Origin: Candidatus Finniella inopinata
Lineage (GTDB): Bacteria > Pseudomonadota > Alphaproteobacteria > Paracaedibacterales > CAITNM01
DNA: 14,162 nucleotides
Reading direction: 5' to 3'
Assembly: GCA_945903885.1 (NCBI GenBank)
Contig: CAMDPB010000003.1
Span: 1-14,162 of the forward strand
In this document: positions 1 to 6,826 of the stretch, in pieces
How the letters are laid out: each line of letters starts with the position of its first letter
Position numbering within the stretch: position 1 is the first letter of the stretch
Made by a program: the position numbers and the translations under genes
Notes under the pieces: model-generated
The model's database searches: none
Told to the model about the DNA's origin: nothing
What the model saw: the letters and a program-made list of their open reading frames with translations, nothing else

Positions 1-2357
1 AAACTGGATGCGCACCTCATTGCGTGAGTTTCAAAGCTGATTCAACCATGATTATTGAAATTCCAAAGCCATCACCACTCGTTGAAATTTTTGTTTATTC
101 TCCAACGATAGAAGGCTCTCATCTACGCGGCGGAAAAATTGCTAGGGGAGGAATTCGCTGGTCTGATCGCCCTGAAGATTTTAGATCAGAAGTTCTGGGA
201 TTAATGAAAGCCCAAATGGTTAAAAATTCAGTTATTGTACCAGTTGGCTCAAAAGGTGGATTTGTTGTTAAAAACTACAACGCTTTACAAGAATCAGGAT
301 GCTCTGACCAAACCCTTAAAACTATTGTTGTAGATTCATATAAGCTATTTATTGAGCAATTGCTATCACTCACTGATAACTTGGTAGAAAATCAGATTAG
401 GCCTCCCCAGCAAGTGATACGGTATGATGATGACGATCAATATTTAGTAGTCGCTGCAGATAAAGGAACAGCAACCTTTTCAGATATAGCGAATGAAATT
501 TCAAATAAAGTAAATTTTTGGTTAGGAGATGCTTTTGCATCAGGCGGCTCTAATGGGTATGACCATAAAAAGTTAGGCATAACTGCCCGTGGTGCTTGGA
601 TTGCTGTACGTAGACATTTTTGGGAGTTGGGTATTGATTGCCAAAACACCCCTATATCAGTGGTAGGAGTAGGTGACATGGCGGGTGACGTATTTGGAAA
701 TGGCATGCTGCAATCACAGAAAATTTGTTTGATGGCAGCATTTAACCATAAACATATTTTTCTAGATCCGACTCCGAACCCTGAAATAAGCTATGGAGAA
801 AGACAAAGATTATTTGGTTCACTTGGCGCTTGGGAAGATTATGATTTATCAAAAATTTCCAAAGGTGGTGGTGTATATAATAGATCAGCCAAAATTATAG
901 AAATCACCCCAGAAGTAGCTAATGCTTTCAATATAGAAGTGCCTGAGCTTTCTCCTGATGAATTAGTAAGCAAGATTTTGCAAACGCAAGTTGATTTACT
1001 ATTTTTCGGAGGAATTGGAACATTTATAAAATCACAAATTGAAAGTCATACAACAGTTGCAGATAGAGCGAATGATTCTGTACGCATCGATGCACGTATG
1101 ATTAGAGCAAAAATTATTGGTGAAGGAGCGAACCTTGGATTAACGCAATTAGGCCGCATAGAGTATGCGCTAAATGGCGGACGTATTAACACAGACGCGA
1201 TTGATAATTCAGCTGGTGTTGATTGCTCTGACCATGAAGTAAACTTAAAAATCATGTGCCAAGTTTTGTTGCAAAAGGAAATTATTCAGAGCAACCAACG
1301 AGATGAATTGCTAGCCAGCTTGGCCGGTGAAGTAAGTGAATTAGTTTTGTATGATAACTGGATGCAAACCTTAGCATTAACGCGCATGCAGCAGGAATCA
1401 ATTACTGATATTAATGCCTATTCCATTCTTATTAAGAAACTTGAAACAAGTGCTAATTTGGCACTTCGAAGAGAAGTTGAAAATATTCCGTCGGATGAAG
1501 AACTGCAACAGCGTAAAAATCAACACCTTGGGATAACACGACCAGAGCTTGCTGTTTTACTTGCATATTCAAAAATTCACTTATATCAAGATATGCTGCA
1601 CGCCTTACAAAATACCGCATGTTTTGGTGAAATGTATTATGTAGAATATTTTCCAAAACGTTTTCAGGCTGAATATAAAGACTATCTAAAACATCATCCA
1701 TTAAAGGTGGAAATTACCGCAACAGTCCTTGCAAACCTAATTATCAATACAATGGGACCCTGTTTTGTTGGGCAAATGTCAGAAGCTTTTAGAGTTGATT
1801 CCTTAGAGGTCGTTAGAGCATTTGTGGAGGTATTGGAGCAGACCAATTTTAGCGAACAATTGCAGGCTTACAAAGCATTTGATCATGACAAAGAAACAAC
1901 CCTTTATGCCTTGCGACGTTTAACCCAAAATCTGGCTCAATGCGTAATGATTCGCCTGTCATCGCCTCAACATATTTTTGCTTCACAGATAAATTCCTCT
2001 AGCGATTCAACAATACCATTTTCAGTATTATTTACATATCAAGTCAGTCATCGTGGAAATATTGATGTTCAGAATATAAACAACACTTATGAAAAATTAA
2101 ATTTATCATATTTGTGGTATTGGACTGAAACTATTTGTCCTGCTACTTCGTGGCAAACTGCGTCTTGGTTATTGCTACAGCATGATTTAATTCAAATGAT
2201 TGCAAATTTATGCAAACAAACTTGGTGTGATGAAAAACTTTTAACTTACAATGCACTATACGATCAACTTAAAAAGCATATATCAGGTGCGGCGGACTCT
2301 GGCCAGCATCTGTTGTTACTGGATTATATAGTTAGACAATTACGGACACTTACTTAA
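1..2357 (+). CDS. NAD-dependent glutamate dehydrogenase, large type (5' partial)
   Basis: Oxidative deamination of L-glutamate to 2-oxoglutarate and ammonia with NAD, in the cytoplasm. The reading frame (first full codon at base 3) is open through the left edge. A GTG at base 24 could be mistaken for a start, but the frame before it and the conserved SFK...EIFVYSP segment show that the gene begins outside the window. About 785 residues are present, against roughly 1,600 for the family (GDH_2, called gdhZ or gdhB in other species), so this is the C-terminal half with the catalytic part. Visible family blocks are RGGIRWSD (144-167), the lysine-rich KAQMVKN...VPVGSKGGF (207-263), GGSNGYDHKK, the nucleotide-binding-like VGVGDMAGDVFGNG (about 660-704), PTPNPEISYGERQ and GEGANLGLTQLGRIEYA (about 1119-1172). 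The frame is intact to TAA. It converges on plsC, and the two stop codons share bases 2354-2357. Next to putA it would complete proline to 2-oxoglutarate conversion. Identity is very secure. Confidence 0.96.
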   Translation, partial: TGCAPHCVSFKADSTMIIEIPKPSPLVEIFVYSPTIEGSHLRGGKIARGGIRWSDRPEDFRSEVLGLMKAQMVKNSVIVPVGSKGGFVVKNYNALQESGCSDQTLKTIVVDSYKLFIEQLLSLTDNLVENQIRPPQQVIRYDDDDQYLVVAADKGTATFSDIANEISNKVNFWLGDAFASGGSNGYDHKKLGITARGAWIAVRRHFWELGIDCQNTPISVVGVGDMAGDVFGNGMLQSQKICLMAAFNHKHIFLDPTPNPEISYGERQRLFGSLGAWEDYDLSKISKGGGVYNRSAKIIEITPEVANAFNIEVPELSPDELVSKILQTQVDLLFFGGIGTFIKSQIESHTTVADRANDSVRIDARMIRAKIIGEGANLGLTQLGRIEYALNGGRINTDAIDNSAGVDCSDHEVNLKIMCQVLLQKEIIQSNQRDELLASLAGEVSELVLYDNWMQTLALTRMQQESITDINAYSILIKKLETSANLALRREVENIPSDEELQQRKNQHLGITRPELAVLLAYSKIHLYQDMLHALQNTACFGEMYYVEYFPKRFQAEYKDYLKHHPLKVEITATVLANLIINTMGPCFVGQMSEAFRVDSLEVVRAFVEVLEQTNFSEQLQAYKAFDHDKETTLYALRRLTQNLAQCVMIRLSSPQHIFASQINSSSDSTIPFSVLFTYQVSHRGNIDVQNINNTYEKLNLSYLWYWTETICPATSWQTASWLLLQHDLIQMIANLCKQTWCDEKLLTYNALYDQLKKHISGAADSGQHLLLLDYIVRQLRTLT

Positions 2358-3076
2358 AGTTTTGCACAACCATTTTCAATGCTCTCTTTAAGAAGAGTCA
2401 TAAATTCGCTTCTGGGCAAACCTGCAGGAATAGGATCCAAAAATTCCAACGTAATACAACCAGGTTTTTTGAATTTTGAGCGTCGTGCCCAGAATTTTCC
2501 AGAATTTAGAGCAATCGGTATTACGGGGATACCAAGTTCTTGGTATAAGATGCCAATCCCTGACTGATAATCTCCTGGTTCTCCATAAACTCCACGTCGT
2601 CCTTCAGGAAAGATAAGGATTGAAAAGTTATTTTCAATAGACTTTTTTCCTTGGCTTATCAATGATTTCAATGATTTCATACCGTTTGATCTGTCAATGA
2701 CTATACTGTTCAATTTGACTAGGTAGCTTCCATATCCTGGAATTTGCGTCAGTTGCTTTTTCAAGACAATTACAAATCGTTTTACAAGAGTTGAGAAAAT
2801 AAGAGTTTCCCATGCAGATTGATGTTTACAAGCTAAAATTACTGGCCCACTTTTTAATGCTTTGTCTAACTTTTCTTGGCTCAATATTTTGTAATCAAGC
2901 CCTACAAAAAATTTCAGGGCATGCATTATAATAATTGTCCAGGTTTTGTACCAAAGCACACAACACCATCTAGGCAATAAAATTACCGGCACCCATAAAA
3001 TAATGAATAACGAAATTGTAAAAACATAAAAAAATACGTCAAAAGAAAAAGAACGAAATCTCGCAATGATATTCAT
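2354..3076 (-). CDS. plsC: 1-acyl-sn-glycerol-3-phosphate acyltransferase (PlsC/LPAAT)
   Basis: Inner-membrane enzyme that acylates lysophosphatidic acid to phosphatidic acid in phospholipid synthesis. The protein has 240 residues, a usual length. An N-terminal hydrophobic segment (about 11-35) is a membrane anchor. The acyltransferase blocks are in order: block I HQSAWE at 85-90, an HX4E form of the usual HX4D; block II KKQLTQIPGYGSYL near 106-119; block III FPEGRR at 156-161; block IV VIPIALNSG near 185-193. I recall the HX4E form in other proteobacterial PlsC proteins, so it is probably active. ATG start at 3076, 7 bases after the putA stop; the ribosome site is weak (AGG only), so translation may be coupled to putA. 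Last gene of the tRNA-putA-plsC unit. The 3' end overlaps the convergent dehydrogenase stop by 4 bases, leaving no room for an intergenic terminator. The acyl acceptor is assigned from the family only. Confidence 0.9.
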   Translation of the reverse strand: MNIIARFRSFSFDVFFYVFTISLFIILWVPVILLPRWCCVLWYKTWTIIIMHALKFFVGLDYKILSQEKLDKALKSGPVILACKHQSAWETLIFSTLVKRFVIVLKKQLTQIPGYGSYLVKLNSIVIDRSNGMKSLKSLISQGKKSIENNFSILIFPEGRRGVYGEPGDYQSGIGILYQELGIPVIPIALNSGKFWARRSKFKKPGCITLEFLDPIPAGLPRSEFMTLLKESIENGCAKL

Positions 3077-3083
3077 ATGGGGC

Positions 3084-6000
3084 CTAGATACTGCTTAAGA
3101 GAGTTGTGTTGCCACCGCATGCGGTAATATTTTGAGTGAATGTGCGCTCATGGACAAAACGGAATAAATAATTTGGACCACCAGCTTTAGGACCTGTACC
3201 TGAAAGGCCTTCACCACCAAATGGCTGTACCCCAACTACGGCACCAATCATATTTCGATTGATGTATAAATTTCCAACTTTTGCAAGTCGCTCAGCCATC
3301 GCAATGGTTGATTCTAAACGGCTATGAATTCCCATAGTTAAGCCGTATCCAGTCTCGTTAATTTGGCAAAAAACTTTTTCAAGTTCATCCGCTTTAAAAC
3401 GAACAACATGAACTAGTGGCCCAAAGACTTCTTCTTTTAGTAACTTAATCCCTTCAATTTCCCATAGCTCTGGCCCAAAAAAATCGCCATGATCTGGCGA
3501 ACTACAAGTATAAATATTTTTTGCATGACCAGTTTTTTCAAGGCTATTTAGATAAAGTATATGGTTTTCAAGATTCTCTTTAGCAGCACTATCAATAAGA
3601 GGGCCGACATCTGTACTTAAGTGCCAAGGGTCGTTCACTTCCAGTTCACTCATTGCATTGCTAAGCATGTGTAACAGGTCATCAGCAACATCTTCTTGGA
3701 TAAATAAAACACGCAAAGCAGAACAACGTTGCCCAGCACTTTGAAATGCTGAACTAATTACATCAGTTACAACTTGCTCATGCAATGCTGATGAATCAAC
3801 AATCATGGCATTCATTCCGCCCGTTTCAGCTATAAGAGGTATAATGGGACCCTGCCTATTTGCTAAAGTTTGATTAATACGAATTGCTGTATCGGTTGAA
3901 CCTGTAAAAACGACACCCATAACCCTAGCATCAGTTAAAAGATGATCAGATACGTCTATTCCCTTGCAATGCATAAATTGAAAAACATCCTTTGGCACGC
4001 CCGCCTTATGTGCAAGTTCTACAGCAAATAATCCCACTCGAGGTGTTTGATGGGAAGGTTTAACTAGAACCGTGTTTCCAGTAACCAGAGCAGCAAGTGC
4101 CTGACCTAAGAAAATAGCCAATGGAAAGTTCCATGGTGCAATGCAAACGAATACACCACGGGCATGATATGAAAGGCTATTCAGCTCACCAGTAGGCCCT
4201 GGAAGCTGCACAGGAGAATCTAAAAGCTGGCGTGATTGCTTCGCGTAGTAATAGCAAAAATCAATAGCTTCTCTAATTTCAGCAATACAATCGCTTATGG
4301 TTTTTCGTCCCTCAATACACAAAATCTGAATTAATTCGTTGCGCTGTTCATCCAAAAGATCACCGAGTCTTTCAATAATTCGAGCACGATTTTCAACACC
4401 TATTTTTTCCCACCCAATTTGTGCTTGATCAGCATGACTTAAAAGTTTTTTTAGTTGATCTACCCCAAGAACTTCGGGCGCCTCCTTTGATGAATAAGAA
4501 TTCATCAATTTCTGGATATGCTTTAAAAAGTCATACGAAGATAAATCATCTCCTTTTGAATTACGGCGATAATCTCCATACATTTCAGCTGGTATTTTAA
4601 TAGTTGGGTGCGGTTTATTTTGCGTTTCCGCACATTGGTCACTAACACTTTTCACAAGAGCTTCGATCGGTAATTGCATATCATAAATTTGATGTACAAA
4701 ACTGCTATTTGCCCCATTCTCAAGGAGCCTGCGAACTAGATAGGCCAAAAGATCTTTATAAACGCCCACAGGTCCATAAATACGATGACGCGCTTGAACA
4801 TGCTCATAAAGTGACTCGCCCATACCATAGAGTCGCTGTAATTCGAATTGCGCAACTGATTTTTTCGCGGCCATTTCCAAAACAAAAGCAGCTGTGTAAG
4901 CATTATGAGTTGCAAATTGCCCGTAAATTAAAGGAGATGCGTTTAAGATTTTTTCAGCACATACCAGATACGATAAATCTGTGTGTGCTTTTTGCGTGAA
5001 TACAGGATAATCACTTAAGCCACGTTCTTGGCACCATTTTATTTCACTATCCCAGTAAGCACCTTTAACAAGTCGAATGTGCATACGCTCACTACAAGAC
5101 TTTGCCATTAATACAAGCCAATCGATAACAATATGGGCACGCTTTTGGTATGCTTGAACTGCAAGACCAAACCCACCCCAGCCTTTTAAAGAGTCATGGG
5201 TATATATATCATGTATAATTTCTAGGGATAGCTCTAACCGATCTGTTTCTTCAGCATCGATCGTTAACATTATTTCAGCATCTTTAGCTGCTTGGCAAAG
5301 CTTAAGCAATATTTCGCCAAGCTCAGACTTTACACTATCGCGTTTCAGTAATTCATAGCGAGGATGTAGCGCAGATAGTTTAATTGAAATACTAGATTTC
5401 TCTGTGATATCGCCTGGCTGACCTTTTAAGGCTTCGATTGCATTTAGGTATGCATCAAAATAGCGCTTTGCGTCTTCTCGAGTTTTTGCAGCCTCACCCA
5501 GCATATCAAAGGAATATAAGTCATTACCTTTTTTAGCGTTTGCCTTCTCAATTGTTTCGCCAACTACAAATTGATGCCCCATGGTATGGATAATTTTAAC
5601 CATGATCTGACGAATAAGTGGCTCACCAAAGCGGCGTATTAATCCTGGAATATAGCTAAAAACAGAACTTGAAGATCCTAATGACAGAAATCTACTTGCT
5701 TGATTCAAGCTAAAATTTGCTAGTCGCTCTATCCATGTAACCTCATCAGCATTTTCCCAACTACCAAGTCCAAGCTTGTCTCGTATTAATCTACTTTTTG
5801 TGGAGCTATCAGGAATACGCAAAAGCGCTTCTGCCATACACATTAGTGCTAAGCCTTCTTGTGTGCTTAAACGATATGTTTGCAGTAAACTTTCAATGCG
5901 TAAGGGGCTTAATTTTTTTTGTCTTAAGCTGTGAATAATTTCATGTGCGTTTTTAGCAGAAAATTCGTGATAACTAGATACTGTCTCATACTGTTTCAAA

Positions 6001-6098
6001 AGATGTTCAACAGCACTCACTTCGTCAAGGCGATATTGTTTTTCCAACTTATTCCATAGTTGATATAAATCAGTAGTTGCAAATGTGGGGATAAACAT
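3084..6098 (-). CDS. putA: Bifunctional proline dehydrogenase / L-glutamate-gamma-semialdehyde dehydrogenase (PutA)
   Basis: Oxidises proline to P5C with FAD, then P5C/glutamate semialdehyde to glutamate with NAD, feeding electrons to the quinone pool. I start it at the ATG at 6098 (1,004 residues), which has a GGAG site 6 bases upstream; an in-frame TTG at 6110 overlaps that site and is less likely. Proline dehydrogenase (about 145-485): IKLSALHPRYE (Lys240), TIDAEE (Asp281), RLVKGAYWD, FATHNA, RLYGMGE (Tyr424) and the paired Arg456-Arg457 before LLENGANSSFV. Aldehyde dehydrogenase (about 530-1000): GPTGELN, APWNFP, GSTDTA, catalytic ETGG (Glu758) and GQRCSALR (Cys792), and VQPFGGEGLSGTGPKAGG. 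It is a minimal type A PutA of the Bradyrhizobium kind: no N-terminal ribbon-helix-helix domain, so it should not repress its own gene, and no C-terminal extension. tRNA-Pro lies 15 bases upstream and plsC 7 bases downstream. All key residues are present. Confidence 0.97.
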   Translation of the reverse strand: MFIPTFATTDLYQLWNKLEKQYRLDEVSAVEHLLKQYETVSSYHEFSAKNAHEIIHSLRQKKLSPLRIESLLQTYRLSTQEGLALMCMAEALLRIPDSSTKSRLIRDKLGLGSWENADEVTWIERLANFSLNQASRFLSLGSSSSVFSYIPGLIRRFGEPLIRQIMVKIIHTMGHQFVVGETIEKANAKKGNDLYSFDMLGEAAKTREDAKRYFDAYLNAIEALKGQPGDITEKSSISIKLSALHPRYELLKRDSVKSELGEILLKLCQAAKDAEIMLTIDAEETDRLELSLEIIHDIYTHDSLKGWGGFGLAVQAYQKRAHIVIDWLVLMAKSCSERMHIRLVKGAYWDSEIKWCQERGLSDYPVFTQKAHTDLSYLVCAEKILNASPLIYGQFATHNAYTAAFVLEMAAKKSVAQFELQRLYGMGESLYEHVQARHRIYGPVGVYKDLLAYLVRRLLENGANSSFVHQIYDMQLPIEALVKSVSDQCAETQNKPHPTIKIPAEMYGDYRRNSKGDDLSSYDFLKHIQKLMNSYSSKEAPEVLGVDQLKKLLSHADQAQIGWEKIGVENRARIIERLGDLLDEQRNELIQILCIEGRKTISDCIAEIREAIDFCYYYAKQSRQLLDSPVQLPGPTGELNSLSYHARGVFVCIAPWNFPLAIFLGQALAALVTGNTVLVKPSHQTPRVGLFAVELAHKAGVPKDVFQFMHCKGIDVSDHLLTDARVMGVVFTGSTDTAIRINQTLANRQGPIIPLIAETGGMNAMIVDSSALHEQVVTDVISSAFQSAGQRCSALRVLFIQEDVADDLLHMLSNAMSELEVNDPWHLSTDVGPLIDSAAKENLENHILYLNSLEKTGHAKNIYTCSSPDHGDFFGPELWEIEGIKLLKEEVFGPLVHVVRFKADELEKVFCQINETGYGLTMGIHSRLESTIAMAERLAKVGNLYINRNMIGAVVGVQPFGGEGLSGTGPKAGGPNYLFRFVHERTFTQNITACGGNTTLLSSI

Positions 6099-6104
6099 TA
6101 CTTT

Positions 6105-6108
6105 CTCC
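6105..6108 (-). promoter_or_regulatory. putA ribosome binding site, in the loop of a small hairpin next to the tRNA
   Basis: On the minus strand GGAG stands 6 bases before the ATG at 6098. It decides the start against the in-frame TTG at 6110. GGAG is flanked by CTTT and AAAG (6101-6112), so it could sit in the tetraloop of a 4-bp stem. It begins only 6 bases after the tRNA CCA end. Confidence 0.75.
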
Positions 6109-6113
6109 AAAGA

Positions 6114-6190
6114 TGGTCGGAACGGCGGGATTCGAACCCACGACCCCTATCCCCCCAGAATAGTGCGCTACCAGGCTGCGCTACGTTCCG
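6114..6190 (-). tRNA. tRNA-Pro (anticodon GGG)
   Basis: A complete 77-base cloverleaf read on the minus strand. The acceptor stem is CGGAACG/CGTTCCG with the C1-G72 pair typical of bacterial proline tRNAs and discriminator A73. The D arm is GCGC...GCGC with CCTGGTA in the loop. The anticodon stem is CTATT/GATAG around loop CTGGGGG, giving anticodon GGG (bases 6154-6156) for CCC and CCU codons. The T arm is GTGGG-TTCGAAT-CCCGC. The CCA end is encoded (6116-6114). No terminator separates it from putA, whose start codon is 15 bases past the CCA, so the two are probably co-transcribed and separated by tRNA 3' processing. A promoter candidate lies just upstream. Confidence 0.97.
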
Positions 6191-6200
6191 ATCTATAGAG

Positions 6201-6230
6201 AATATAGCAAACACTTAGGCGCTCATACAA
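6201..6230 (-). promoter_or_regulatory. Candidate sigma-70 promoter for tRNA-Pro-putA-plsC
   Basis: In the 45-base gap between the popZ-like stop and the tRNA, the minus strand has TTGTAT (6230-6225), an 18-base spacer, and TATATT (6206-6201). The -10 matches 5 of 6 consensus bases and the -35 matches 3 of 6. The predicted start, about 7 bases past the -10, lies 3-5 bases before the tRNA 5' end, which fits a tRNA promoter. Found by eye. Confidence 0.4.
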
Positions 6231-6235
6231 GGAGA

Positions 6236-6745
6236 TTAGCTACGCCGCATGCGTTCAATTTCTTTTTCTACGATGTCTTCAACAATTTTCCGCAAATTTT
6301 GGTCAAGCCAATTCTTGATTAACGGAGTAGCAAGTTGACTTAACAATTCGTCTGATGACAAACTTGTCGGTGTCTGAGTCGATGCTACAATTTCATTTTT
6401 CAAACGATTGAAAGGATTATCAGCTTTTCTTGAATTTTGGAAAATATTTTGTGCAGGCTGAGAATTAGGATACATAGGGTTTCTCTCGGCTTGCGATCTT
6501 TCAACAGGAGTTAATGACGTAAATGAAGAAGACGTTGCCTGCAAGCTAATTGTTTCAATTGGAATAACTTCATCAGTTAGTTGAATAACCTCTGCATCAT
6601 AAGATTTTTTTTCTGCTATTTCTTCTGTTGATAAAAAGGGTACAGCATCGTTTTTAGAATATGTTTGTCCTTCTGAAACGTAATTACGTATGGATGCTAA
6701 AATATCGTCCATACTCATATCTTGTTTACTACTTGCTGAGGACAT
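6236..6745 (-). CDS. popZ: PopZ-like polar organizing protein (DUF2497 family)
   Basis: In alphaproteobacteria PopZ self-assembles at cell poles and anchors the ParB-parS centromere complex and other polar proteins. The 169-residue product has the family layout: a short N-terminal helix motif SMDDILASIR (11-20), a variable, low-complexity middle with an acidic part (about 40-65) and a Ser/Thr/Asn/Pro-rich part (about 70-130), and a conserved C-terminal region (133-169) with LIKNWLDQNLRKIVEDIV followed by EIERMRR. Caulobacter PopZ is of similar size (177). ATG at 6745, with AAGG 8 bases upstream. It lies between gyrA and tRNA-Pro, not next to the valyl-tRNA synthetase gene where I recall finding this family. 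The family call is firm from the two termini; the polar-scaffold function here is inferred. Confidence 0.85.
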   Translation of the reverse strand: MSSASSKQDMSMDDILASIRNYVSEGQTYSKNDAVPFLSTEEIAEKKSYDAEVIQLTDEVIPIETISLQATSSSFTSLTPVERSQAERNPMYPNSQPAQNIFQNSRKADNPFNRLKNEIVASTQTPTSLSSDELLSQLATPLIKNWLDQNLRKIVEDIVEKEIERMRRS

Positions 6746-6771
6746 AAACTAAGCCTTGTACCTTTTGTGCT

Positions 6772-6780
6772 ATTCTAGCA
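6772..6780 (-). promoter_or_regulatory. Candidate extended -10 promoter for the popZ-like gene
   Basis: The minus strand carries TGCTAGAAT, an extended -10 (TG-N-TAGAAT, 5 of 6 in the hexamer), with no good -35. The predicted start near 6765 would give a leader of about 20 bases containing AAGG before the ATG at 6745. It lies just downstream of the gyrA terminator candidate, so the gene probably has its own transcript. Confidence 0.42.
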
Positions 6781-6796
6781 AAATTAGAGTCGGTTA

Positions 6797-6826
6797 GAAA
6801 AGAAGAACCTTGTCTACTTAGACAAG
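6797..6826 (-). terminator. Probable intrinsic terminator of gyrA, spanning its stop codon
   Basis: Bases 6809-6826 (CTTGTCTACTTAGACAAG) form a perfect inverted repeat: 7-bp stem CTTGTCT/AGACAAG, 4-base loop. On the minus strand it is followed by the T-rich stretch GTTCTTCTTTTC. The gyrA TAA (6820-6818) starts in the loop and its last bases reach the stem boundary. The stem is rather AT-rich and the T tract is interrupted, so termination may be partial. Confidence 0.5.

Noticed and set aside
24..26. GTG as start of the glutamate dehydrogenase
   Set aside because: The frame is open to the left edge and the sequence is mid-protein for this family; the gene simply begins outside the window.
2384..2397. 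Hairpin CTCTT-TAAG-AAGAG as terminator of the dehydrogenase
   Set aside because: It lies inside the plsC coding sequence, has only 5 pairs and is not followed by a T run.
6108..6110. TTG as start of putA, adding four residues
   Set aside because: It overlaps the GGAG that is ideally placed for the ATG at 6098 and has no ribosome site of its own.
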